From contig WELB01000062.1 in the NCBI GenBank assembly GCA_009602725.1, positions 298,168 to 316,152 of the forward strand: a stretch of 17,985 nucleotides of DNA. The letters run 5' to 3'. Shown here piece by piece: positions 1 to 10,700 of this stretch. Position 1 is the stretch's first letter. Every line of letters begins with the position of its first letter. The DNA is from Spirogloea muscicola. Lineage: Eukaryota > Streptophyta > Zygnematophyceae > Spirogloeales > Spirogloeaceae. A program made the translations under genes and the position numbers. Under the pieces are notes generated by a model. The model was not told where the DNA came from. It made no database searches and was given only the letters and a program-made list of their open reading frames with translations.

Positions 1-151
1 GCCCGGCGGCCGCGGCGGCCGCTTCCGGGCCTCCGCCCAGAGCCAGCCGGAGCCGCGGCGGGCGTAGCGCCTGCGCCGCCGGGCGTGAGGCCGCCTGCGA
101 TGTGAGACAGCTGCAGGGGTTTGGCGCGTCCTGGCAGTGCCTCGGTCCGCC
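1..151 (+). promoter_or_regulatory. GC-rich promoter / 5' leader of the coiled-coil CBM gene
   Basis: The first 110 bases are extremely GC-rich and carry two GCGGCCGC octamers at 6-13 and 15-22. They run up to the ATG at 152, which sits in a good start context (CCGCC before ATG). No TATA or CCAAT box is visible, so this may be 5' UTR plus the proximal edge of a CpG-rich promoter. The promoter itself may lie outside the window. Confidence 0.4.
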
Positions 152-3100
152 ATGTCCGTGATGCGGAGCTCTATCCCGGAGCAGAGCGTAGCTCCAGAGC
201 GCAGCTTCTTGAGCAGGCAGGCCGCTGGATGCGGCCAGGATCGTGGCTGCAGAGCGGTCGTACACCTGAGCGAGCAAGGCTGTGCTCGAGCTGCGGCAGC
301 CTCTCGCAGAGCTCGGGCAACCGCGACCTGGACGGCCGCGGATGGCGCTGCGAAGAGCAGGAAGCTGGCTAAGGCGGCGGAGCAGCTGCCAGCCACGCTG
401 CTCTTCGGAGCTGGATTCCACCGGCGGCGCAGGATCAGGAGATGCCAAGCGGTCTGCCGAGGTCGCGCCATGGACTCCGGCCTGCAGGCCGTGGCTGGAG
501 CATCAGCTGTGTACGGGTGCACGGAACAGTCCCGCGACGAAGGGGAGACGCTCCAACAGCTTGTAATCCTGGCCGACAGGTGCGCTTCATTCCACACCAC
601 TATGGCACGCTGACCTCCAGAGCCTGCTGACTGTCAGGTGTGTGGAGATAGTCACTGTCAGTGCCCTCGCTTCATCAGAAAGCTGATGTTTACCGAAAAA
701 GAAGCGGCTTTCATAAACTTCTGTGACAGTTGCTTACCAGGGATAAGTTGTCTATGCCGTGATGTCTTCGATTGCACCCAACATCGTAAGACACTCAAGC
801 TGCTGAAAGTCTCGTGGACCAAGTTGCACTCAACGTTTTAGGACACTTGATTTGCTCACTGTCTCATGGACCAACCAACAATTGCAGTACCTACACTCAG
901 TCCAAGTCGCTTTGCACAGTGGTCCGTCTGACAAGTACGCCTGACATCTGAGCAGTGTAAGGAGCTTGAAAGAGGCAGTCAGCGTCAGTGATCGAGGAGG
1001 GGATGATGCTGGCACGTTCCGGCCTGGTCTTGAGATGAGGGATAGGGTGGACAGGCTATCAGATCGAATCTCGGTTCTGCAGCAATATGCTTCACAGCAC
1101 GCCATGACAGAGGGCAGAGTGCCTACTCAAGTCACTGCCACGCTTAAGGTACAAGCTACCCATGTCTCCATCATACCTATGTGCTACGTGATGTGTACTT
1201 ATGGAAAGTATGGGTTCAATGCTCATGGACAGATCACATGGAGTGTTGCTTATGTGCTTAATTGTGTTTGAGGGAGCTTGAGCCGTACCTCATGTGACAA
1301 GTAGGTGGGGTCCAAGTATATTTGTGCCCCCTTCTTGGTGCAGGCTCTGCAACGTGAGCATACTTCGCTTGCAAACATCATACGGATGGCCAGTGAGGCT
1401 GCTGGGAAGTCGCCATTCAGACCAAGAGTTGAGCGTGCTTCTCTGTCCAAGAGGAGCCTGTATGACGACCATGACAGGGACGGAGCAGTGGCCAGTAGTA
1501 TGCATCCAGGCAACGGCGTCAATGGTATCCCTGGTACAGGTCCGCCAGGAATGTCAGGTTCTGCTACGCCAATGCGAAGAGATGCTGAGGGAGCTGTTAA
1601 TGGGCACGCCAGCCAGGATCTTAAGCATATGGCTCCCACGAGCACAAACATCCCAGCCATGCCTGAAAGTCAGGCTAGGTCACCTGCACCCTACAATATG
1701 ACTTCGACTGCAAGCTCAGTAAGTACTCAAGTGGCCACTTCTCACAGATGCCCTTTTACCTGATGAGATAGAGAGCACGATGTCTGCAGGACAGGACAAG
1801 CAAGGCGAAATGCAGAGCAGTAGTGAGCAAGAAGTAGAGCTTGGAAATTGCTATACTTCGGACTTGCATCTCACTTGATTGAATGACATGGCGAGGTCAG
1901 ATGCAGTCTCTATCTAAATATCTACGTGTGATAGAAACCTGGTCTGCAGAGTGCTAATGCAGTTCTCCTTCCATCCTTCCGTACAGAGTGCCTCACCATT
2001 AGCTGCCTTTCGAGCTGAGATTGAGAGACGAGTAGTTGAGCAGGTGAGCAGCTGAAGTGCTCTCTAGGATGCTACAAAGGCCAGGCTAACCCACATACTT
2101 TATTGGGGTTCTTGCCTTGTTGTCTGGCTTCTCTGTAGTGTACATACTAGCAAATGACATCTGTAAAACTTCTTGTCCGGTCTGCGATAGAGTATGTTGC
2201 AGTTGGTGTCTGCTTTACCTCTAGCTGTCATTGGGTGCTGCTCACTGTTGCAACTTTGTCCTATGGCAGCTCGCCGGACAACGACCTGGGCAAGGTCCAC
2301 CCCCAAGCCCTCAGACGCAGACTGCCAGCAGTCCGACAAGCTCTTCAACTCCTCCTCCGACAATGAACCAGCCATCGTCAAGGACATGGCCACCAGCCAA
2401 TGTATCGATTTGTCAAGCTCAGCAGAATCTGAATGGGCAGGATACGAGTAGCGTAGATGGTGTGAGGAGGCGTACAGCGTCTGGGAAGGGTGACAGTAGG
2501 TCAGAGACATTCCTGAGCGGTGTTGAAAGTGCTGGGCTACCCCAGCCCCAGCGTGGCTGGTTCGTGGACCCCCCTAGCGGCCCTGCTCTTCAGCAAAGGC
2601 AGGGCATTCGGCCATCCGTTCCGGGGGGTTGGGTGCCGCATATGTCAGAGGCGGTTGGCAGTGTGGTAGACGGTGAAGTGGGTCAAGTGAGAAGAGTTGA
2701 GCGGATAAAGGGTGCAGCTCAGGATGTCAACGGCAGGGTGTCTCACGAACACCCATATGGCACAATCAAGGTGAGAGACATTTCACACCAAGTGCTCAAA
2801 AGGACGCTGAAAGAACGTCACTGTGGTGCTATTGAGTGGCAACGCTGTTATGTGTCTGCTATTGGAGTTTTCATGCACTTCGTCTGACTATAGGCTGCCT
2901 AGCTTGGTACGCAGGGGCCTTTACCAGGTCAAGACGCCAAGGACTTGTGGTTCTTGGGCAACCCCCATTCTCTCAGGTCATACTGTCACCGTGGAAATTT
3001 TGCTGACGTTGCATGTGCTTGTTTCGCTGCAATGTCTGCTTTGTGCAGGATTGACCTGTTTGACAGGCACCGCATTTCTTTGAGATGCACTTAATGCTAG

Positions 3101-6100
3101 GCTGCTGACTTTGTACGTCTTGTTGGCTGCTCTCAGGGCTGTGGAAGTAGAAAGGAAAGCAAGGATCTTGGCGATGGACGAAGTTGTGAGGACTGCAGAA
3201 GTAGAGCGGCTCAGAGAGGAGCTTGAGAGGTCAAAGTGGGAGATGAAAAATGTGCGACAATTGGAGGCGATCCGTGCCGACAAAGCCGAGGGTCGAGTAC
3301 GCCAGCTGGAGAAGGAGCTTGCACAGAAGGTGCCGATGGAGTTACATGCTGAGCTGGTGCGTACACCTCATCCACCACTTGATTGCCTATGTAGTCCTTC
3401 CCAGGCCCACAATTGGCGACTGATACTGCTGCAATGACTACCTACACTACCCGTTGGAGGAGCACATTCCTCCTCTCTAGACGTCTTGACATTCACAGAG
3501 ATTGTTAATCACAAATTGTCGTCATTACCTTTTCTGTTACTGAAATCTTGCAAGGCCACAAGTCAGAGATTTCTGTCTTGCCGAAATGCTACTACTGTTA
3601 GCTGGATCATTCTAAGGTATGTCAACAACCACAAATGGCACTGTGCAGGTGAAGAAGGTCAGGGAGCCCCTTGTTGCTGCTCGCCTCGAAGTAGTCCAGC
3701 TGGCAGGGGAAGTTCGGGAGAAAGAGGCTCTCCTTGGTTCTGTGAAGAGTGAGCTGCTTCAAGAGAGAGAACACCTGGTGGAGAAGGTGTGTCAGTTTCC
3801 TAGCCATTAAGGAGTGGACAAGCCTTTGTACCATGTGCAAGCATGTGTTGCAGTTGGCATTTCATGTCTTACCTGCACCACATATAGCAAGCTGGAGCAT
3901 AGCAAGCTGAGAAATCGTCAATGACGTCAATGATGCCGCTTTCCAGCCATGCCTTGTGTGTCCAACTCAACTGAATATTACACAACCTTCTCTCAGACCT
4001 TTGTTCTGACCAAGCCTCTCAATGCTTGTGTGCTTGAAGGTGCGGGCTTTGACAGGAGATGCAGCAAGGATGGTCACACTGGATGAGATGGAAACCGCAG
4101 TCAAAAGAGCTGCCGAGGAAGTGGAGCGGGAGCTGGTGAGGACGCAGGAGCGTGCTGCCAAGCTCGTCGTGGAGCTGGAGAGGAAGGAGCGAGCCCTGCA
4201 CTCCTTCCGGGCTGCCTGGGGGGCTGAGCGGCAGAGCATGGTGAACGAGCTCAACGCCACCAAAGAGCGGCTGGCGGCGTTGGAGAAGGAGAGATTTGAA
4301 GAAGGGCCGAGTGCGCTGCGGAGCTTCACCAGCGCCAGCAAGACACGGCAAGTCAAGGCCGAGGCCTTGCAGGAGGAGCTGGCGAGCATGGAGAGCGAGA
4401 TGGCGGTCCTGGACTTCCGGCTGGAGACAGAGGAAGGCTTGCTGGCGACTCTCGAGACAATGGAGAGCGAGGAGGGCAGCGAGGACGAGATTGCGATGAG
4501 CGCCGACAGCCTCAACGCAATGCTCAAGCAGGAGAGCAAGTCCGGGACGCTCGAGGGGGACGAGGTGGGCATCAGGCTCGAGGCGCTGGCTGCCGAGAAG
4601 GCCGATAGCGCCGTCGCGAAGCTAGTGGCTGACCTGTCCGCGCAGCTGTCGGAGGTCAAGCGGGAGGTGAAGACCATGGAGAAAGCGAGACAGGAGTCGG
4701 AGGAGAAGGCCGCCAAGAGGGATGGCCTGGCTGAGCTTCTCGCCCGCCGGCTGAGGAAGGTCCTGCCGACCTTGCCGGGCCTCCGCCAGATGGCTGAAGC
4801 AGGGCAGCTGGGCTCGTTGCTGAGCAAGCTGGAGACTGCAACAGGAGATCTCAACTTGTGGAAGGAGAATGTCGATGGTGCCGTCAACCGGGTGGAGGCA
4901 GTCATACAAGAAGCCTCAGAGGCTGCCGTGCCGTCAGGGCGAGCCTCTGGCGAGGTCACAAAGGGCGACAACAATGGGGGAGGGTCTGGTGCAGTGAAGA
5001 CTTCACGTGTGTGGTGGGACGTGGCGAGCCCGGGGGAGTGGAAGCTCTTCAGAGATGGGAAAGAAGTGGGGAATGACAAACAGCAGGAAAGTGAGGTGCC
5101 GCATACTAATGACGCTCCGGAGAAGCCGACTACAACCAATGGCATGGTCATGGGCGCCCAGGACATGCCTGCAGCTGAACAAGCAGTAGCTAAAGTAGAT
5201 GACCAGATAGGAAGAGAGATAGGGGAGGCAGACCATGACCGACCATTGGCAGAAGGAGCTCTTGTTGAAAGCGAGACGCTCGAGCAACCTGCAATTGAAG
5301 GTAAGATTGATCAAGTTTCTGCTTGTCTTTATAGACATTGCAGCAATAGCATGATGTTTACAACACTAGGACATGGGGTGCTCAGAAAACTGCAGTGTAT
5401 ACTATCACTTGTCTCGCACTCTTGCACTCGGTGAACTTGTGGAGAGGGAGATGGAGAGGAGAAGAAGAGGAGAGTGTGTGCCCCAAAGCTCACTCATGTG
5501 CTTGTGCAGAACAAGGAGGGACAGCAATGATGGAGTCTGAAATAGGCGGGGACGCAGCCGTAGTGAGTGACGTGGTCCCCGCAACTTCAAGCGTTACGTT
5601 GCTCTACGAGACTGGATGGGAGCAGGCTTACCTACACTATTCAGCCGATCACGGGAGGTATGAGCGCACCATGTTCAAAAGATATGCACACCTTGCTCTG
5701 ACATACCTAGAACATTTTGTGTCCAGACTGACGGCATGTTATGAGTTGACAAGCAAACACTTACCTGCCTCCAAAAAATGGGCGTGTGAGTTTGACATTG
5801 AGAGTTGGTCCCCACACTTTTGGCAGTAGTCTGGGTGCATGTTTGCTGCCTGATCACATGCCATCCACTGAGGTTAGCTATCCTTTGGCTTGCTTCTTAA
5901 TCACGCTAAGCCGGTACCCTGATGCAGTTGGTCGGAGCCTCCGGGGTTGCTCATGGAGGACGTTGGAGAGGGCTTGAAGGTGAAGCAGTTGCAGGAGCCC
6001 TTTGCAGTTGCTTGCAGCAGCCATATACTTTGCAAAGCACTTGTCCTGGTTGATGTAATAATCTACACCCTGCTGACATGCATTAGACCGTGGGCGGTTT

Positions 6101-6526
6101 TGGTGCAGACTGTGACTGTACCTGCTGCGGTGCTTGAGTTTGTCCTCACCAATGGCTCAGGAATTTGGGATAGGTGAGGCCTTCTGGCGAATGTTTCAGC
6201 ATGACATACCTCGAGGCTGCATGGCCGCGTTTCTTTGTTTCCAGAGGATTAGTGATGGCATTACCAGGACAAGTCAAGGCATCACCCCATGGCAGTGAGG
6301 TGCCTGAGTTGCGGATGCATCCGGCACTTCAGGATCGATGCTTGGCAAGACAGTGTGGCCATGTAAGCATGGTCCAGTTGAGTCAAGAGTAGGGCTCATT
6401 AGGCCCGCCCATGTTGTCCTCTGCTCTGTGTGCAGCTCGCCAGGAAGCTCAAACTACTGGATAGAGGAGGGGGGGCACTTTCATCTGTCATCAGGCCGCG
6501 TCAGCAGACTTGGCGTGGAGCCATGA
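152..6526 (+). CDS. Large coiled-coil protein with C-terminal CBM25/CBM53 starch-binding module (13 exons, probably plastid)
   Basis: Proposed exons: 152-579, 956-1148, 1344-1718, 1987-2043, 2270-2770, 2915-2976, 3137-3356, 3649-3786, 4040-5300, 5510-5657, 5928-5979, 6109-6173, 6436-6526. All introns are GT-AG and all phases agree, giving about 1196 residues. Residues 1-105 are rich in Arg, Ser and Ala and poor in acids, like a transit peptide. Short helical segments lie at about 130-190. Residues about 285-500 are Pro/Ser/Gly-rich and disordered. Long heptad-like Glu/Lys/Leu coiled coils run from about 540 to 950. A tryptophan-rich patch (VWWDVASPGEWKLF) follows near 980, then an acidic linker. 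The end, about 1107-1190, reads as a CBM25/53 beta-sandwich: VTLLYETGW, YLHYSADHGSW, VLEFVLTNGSGIWD, and NYWIEEGGHFHLSSG. Such modules bind alpha-glucan in bacterial amylases and in the N-terminus of starch synthase III. No catalytic domain follows, because the reading frame stops at 6526. I infer a non-enzymatic starch-granule scaffold or adaptor. The exact start and exons 3-4 are the least certain parts. Confidence 0.85.
1768..1833 (+). other. Possible cassette exon inside intron 3 of the coiled-coil gene
   Basis: Within the intron 1719-1986 a 66-base stretch is open in the joining phase. It is preceded by a pyrimidine-containing AG (ccttttacctgatgag) and followed by GT. It would insert 22 residues (starting IESTMSAGQDKQ) between NMTSTASS and SASPLAAF without changing frame. 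Its composition resembles the neighbouring polar exons. The flanking splice sites are only moderate, so it may be optional or chance. Confidence 0.3.
5582..6514 (+). other. CBM25/CBM53-like domain encoded by the last four exons
   Basis: This marks the carbohydrate-binding part of the gene above, assembled from exons 5510-5657, 5928-5979, 6109-6173 and 6436-6526. Visible hallmarks are the opening strand with Tyr1111 and Trp1115, the YLHY strand with His1121, Trp1129 directly after HGS, and NGSGIWD with Trp1165. NYW follows at 1173-1175, and the segment ends in the GG-x-F-x-LSSG turn. The His and two Trp positions correspond to the sugar-contacting residues known for family 25. The phase-2 split serine codons at 5656/5928 and 6172/6436 restore the motif, which argues strongly for this splicing. 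Family assignment is by motif recall, not by a search; CBM25 and CBM53 are hard to separate by eye. Confidence 0.8.
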
Positions 6527-6548
6527 AGGCCTTGCCTGGGCGCCGCTG

Positions 6549-7686
6549 CTTTAAGAAAGCATTGTCGCCTTGTAATCTCTCGGAGCATAATTTGCAGCCG
6601 GTCTTCTTGCAACGAGGCCCCCCACGACGGCAGTTTGAGCTCTTCTTTGGTGGGCAAATAGCTCGAAAGGGCGTGCCATAGCGCACTCCCTTCTCTCCAC
6701 GCTCCCCTTTGCCTCATTGCACCCCTCTTAGCATGACCATACAGCCTCTTTACCTGCACAAACTGTCAAATCTAGCCAGTGTTCATGTAAGTGGTGCCCC
6801 GCCTGAGGTAGTGACTGCCCTGGCGGCCCTGTATGATGTGCACCCAGTGTCATCTGTGTTGTCAAGAAGTCAAGTACCTCTCACAATTGTTGTCCGCCAA
6901 TGCTGACTGCAATGCAAGACTGAGATGCAAAGCAAGCAAAGAATATATGATGACTGATGGCAACCTCTGCACTTACAAGCTTTCTGGCAGTTTTCAACCA
7001 TCCCGTATGTCGTTGTAGTGGAGTGCTTTAATTTGCGCTTCTTTTTAGTGCTTGTTGTTCTTCGTACTTCCCCTGGCCCCTTCTCGTCCTCTGTTCATTC
7101 TTTTCTGGGCTGGCTTTTTCCAGCCCCTATCCTCAATGGGCGAGCCCTTCTCTCTTTAATTTGCGCCAATGCCTTTCTGCAATGCAGCTGTGCTGTACAT
7201 GGTCTTCAGACAGGGCCTTGTCACCCAAATTTACTTTTTGCAGCTGTTAGACAAGTAGAAGGCGGAAGGGTAACCCATGTCAGGCTGCATTTGTGCGAGG
7301 TAGGAGTCGGAATTGCGTATCGCACACCGTCATGCATGCTAGATCCACAGCCGTAAACAGTGCACATCGCCCTGGCTATGAGACAGCGTGTACTCGTAAT
7401 TACAGTCGCGCCTGTGCAATCGCTATGAGCAAGCTCGACAAACCCAAGTGAATGGGCAGTTGAGTGTAAAGTCACGTGAATGGGCAGTGCCAATTACTGC
7501 GGATCCTCTGTGCTATAGATGTCTGCGCTTACAATTGTTGGGTGAGAGTTTGAAGTACAGCTTCACAGCAATCATGGTAGCAATGTCGTGTGCGGTAGCG
7601 CTGGTGTATGCTTCTGAACAACCTGTACTCTGACAACTGCCTTCCTGCTCCTTTATTTCTCCTTTTTGCTTTAAGAAAGTATTGCT
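6549..7686. repeat. Dispersed pair TGCTTTAAGAAAG(C/T)ATTG
   Basis: An about 18-base word with one mismatch appears near 6548-6565 and again near 7668-7685, in the same orientation, near the two ends of the convergent intergenic region. It could be a remnant of a dispersed repeat or chance; no longer homology flanks the two copies. Confidence 0.4.
7448..7488. repeat. Short direct repeat GTGAATGGGCAGT, two copies
   Basis: A 13-base word occurs at 7448-7460 and again at 7476-7488, a spacing of 28 bases, in the convergent intergenic region. No further copy follows, so this is a local duplication rather than an array. Confidence 0.7.
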
Positions 7687-7771
7687 TAGAGCGCCTGGAA
7701 ATAAGGTTGGCAATTATTGACCATGCAGCTACTCACTATAGGGCAGTAGCCGATCCCGACAGCGTGGCTAC

Positions 7772-10700
7772 CTAGGGGTCGGTAGACAGGAGCTTGTCAA
7801 GTGAAGAGACGTCCAATGCAGGGAAGGCCTTGACCACCAACCGCACAAACTCGGCAAGCTTCCGCGCCTCAGCCTCGCTGGGCGCCTGATCCGGCAAGAG
7901 AGCAAGAATAAGAGAAATAGCACACAGAAGGCAAGAATGCATGCCAGGCACTAGAGATTTTGTCAAACCTGTCTTACCACATATCTGACAACTTTATCCA
8001 CTCCTTCCAATGGAAGCCAAAAGGCTGTATCTTACCTCAATATTCAAGGGAAGAACAGGGTCGTGTAGTGACAGCCGAAGGAGAAACCAACCTCCATAAC
8101 CAGATACTCTGACCTGCAGCAGAGCAGCTCTAGAAGAGGTAAACCTCTGACAAATATTCAGCAAGCCATGAGAAAACGCTGACTGCCATCGCCAGTCAAC
8201 GAGAAGAATATATAAATGTAGAAATTGGACAATATGGACACCTGCTCGATCCAGCATGCAGGATATAAAGAAGAAGCTCCTTAGTAACTATGTAACTGCA
8301 ATATTGTCAAGTTGCATGCTTGATTGTCAATGGTTTCCTTACGCACCCCTTCATGGTTCACAGGAGCCTTTTGGAGCTGGGGGTTGGCGGGTAGCAGCTC
8401 CTCAAGCTTCACAAGGACTTGCTGCCCATACTCCTTGAAGCCCCTATTGAATAGCACCAGGGGACATCAGTCGCTCTGGTGTCATGTAAGTCTACCAGCA
8501 TCGATCATGGTCGTGAACAGAGCAACTACCGAAGAGTCATAGTCTATGCCGAATAGGAAGGATGCCTTACACCCCAAGAAGTCATGCTAGTGAACTGGCA
8601 AGTATTGGTTTTCTGAGATATCGTAAGTCATGAAAGGACTCGCTAATTATTCCCACAGATTTTGCAGAACATTTCCCTGCATTACCTGAACCTAAACAGA
8701 CAACATGCTCGAACAAGGAAGAGAGAGATCAACTGCAAGACTCTGCAGACTAGTCATTGTGTAACAATCACCCTGCTGGTATGTCCTTGTGGTCCTGGTT
8801 GATCTTGAATCGCACTTCAGTGCTGTAACCAGGCTGCTCCAGATCTGCTATCATCCTAGTGAGAACCTCACTGCCCTTGCCTTCTCCGGCGGCGGCAGCT
8901 GCGGCCAGCTTGATGAGCAGCTTGACCTGAGAGCCCAAGCATCGGCTCACTATATCAGCTGACACGAATTTGAGCTGGTACACTAAGATGAGGCGGCTAG
9001 ATGGGAAATGCTCTCTGCCCACACTGCTTTGCAAATGAAAGGCGGCTCGATGGGAACGCTCTCTGACTACACCGGTCTACTGAAGAAGTCACTGATCATT
9101 TGCCCGTTTCTTGTATTGCTTCATTATTTGTATCCTTGGTCAAAGTGACTGACTGTATGTTAAAGAAGACTATTGGGCGTAAACTAATGGCTTACCATCA
9201 AGTAGGCACCATCATCAAGCCAATGATTTTCTTGCATAGCTCCATGGCCACTAGTCTCAATAGCTAGATGGCATTCCTCACCACTTGCAACCTGTGCAAT
9301 CAGGTTGATCACAGCAGAATGTAAGGACACCTTGAAAGACATGCCCGTATTCAAGCCAGTTCACATGACAGGATATGAGGCTGACTTAAGCAAGGCTCCC
9401 CAGGCAAGAAATTAGGGGATAGTAGCTAGGAGATAGTAGCAGGAAGTGGACGTAATATGAAGGTGATGGGTACGAGATTGAAGAGGTGACACACCAATCT
9501 GACACCCTCGTCAATGACATTCTTGTATCCTCGCTTGAAGCGATGGTGCTTGCCTCCTGCATTTGGCAGCCAAAAGGACTGACAGAGACAGTGTTAGTGC
9601 TGGACTTCAAGTCCTCTTCCAGCCAATCCTCTTACATCAGCAAGCAAAGCAGCAAGGGATCCAGTGAGTGCCACAAAAAGACGATCTGACAGCATACCAA
9701 GCTTCTTCTCGATGAAGTTGGTAAGGCCATCAGAAGTAACACTGTCAGTCACTATTGTCGTCCTGGGGTGCTGTTGCCACCGCCACCAAGGTGCAGCAAA
9801 GTGGTCAAAGGCCGGCTCTAAGTTAGATAATTGATCCCTGCTAGCTAATTAGCTAACAAGCAGTGATTTATGTTGAACTCAGGTTCTCTGCAGAGGAGCA
9901 TATGGAAGAGGTGAGCAGACATTCCCCTTTCAGCAGTAATTCACAATGTGCAAGCAGCACAAGCAGTAAGCTTTTGCTGGAGCAAAGAGCGCATGGTACC
10001 TGGTCCAGCACAATTGCTGCCATGAGGGCTATAAGACCATTACGATTGATTTCAGAACCACCAGAATCAACAGCTGCAGCTCTGCGATGCCCAAACGGAG
10101 GACACTACTTCAAGAGAACGTACGTGATGAGATGCTTGGACTACATGCTGCTCCTGCCAGAAAGTACACTTACAGTCATTCTCAGTATTAGCCCCATGCT
10201 TGTGCATCTCCTATGACCTCCTAACCATAAGCTTTGCACATAAAAGAAGGCTTCTGTCACACTTGTCTTACCTGTCAACATCAGTGTCAAAGATGATGCC
10301 GAGGTCAGCTTTGTTGTCAAGCACTGCTTTTGTGACAGCAGCCATGGCCTTCTTGTCTTCTGGGTTGGGGATGTGATTGGGAAACATGCCTGCAATCGCA
10401 TACAATATCATGACTAGATCATTGTCGCACTTTGCATTTTCAAGCCCACAAAGCTATAGCATGTCATAAGGTGTACCTCATGCATTCACAGTAGGCTGCT
10501 TGACCATGGCATACTTAACGTGCAACAACTGCAAAAGCCGTATGCATGGCAGGACTTACGATCCTTGTCCACAAGGCGACACTAACATCTAACCAAGGAA
10601 ACACACTGTTACAGGAGGAAAGAAGAAGAGTACCATCAGGGTCAAGGAACTGACTGCCGGTTGTTACGGCACCCAGAGGCTCAAGCACAGAACCCTGCCA

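Larger units (their letters stand above)
6527..7771. other. Convergent intergenic region / 3' UTRs, no gene supported
   Basis: The stretch lies between the stop codons of the plus-strand coiled-coil gene and the minus-strand mutase gene, so it must hold both 3' UTRs. Open frames of 60-112 codons occur but show no recognisable domain or splice-consistent partner. A TGTAA, the polyadenylation motif commonly used by green algae, occurs near 6571 on the plus strand. Its complement TTACA near 7529 could serve the opposite gene. Small direct repeats are listed separately. Confidence 0.5.

Noticed and set aside
3997-4039. Start of the big coiled-coil exon at the better pyrimidine-tract AG before ACCTTTG
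   Set aside because: In the required phase it leads to a stop soon after; only the AG before 4040 enters the long open frame in phase 0.
3967-5166. Long minus-strand open frame of 399 codons
   Set aside because: It is Ser/Leu-rich and is the antisense of the Glu/Lys/Leu coiled-coil exon, a common artefact of such codon composition.
6253-6298. An extra exon after the WD of the CBM, ending the protein at a TGA near 6296
   Set aside because: Phase allowed it, but joining 6173 directly to 6436 restores the expected NYW...GG...LSSG end of the CBM, which the alternative loses.
152-6526. Reading gene 1 as starch synthase III
   Set aside because: Coiled coil plus CBM53 resembles its N-terminus, but there is only one clear CBM and no GT5 catalytic region before the stop codon.
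6709-6906. Small plus-strand frame in the convergent intergenic region
   Set aside because: No known motif, no splice partner and no promoter features; left as unannotated intergenic DNA.
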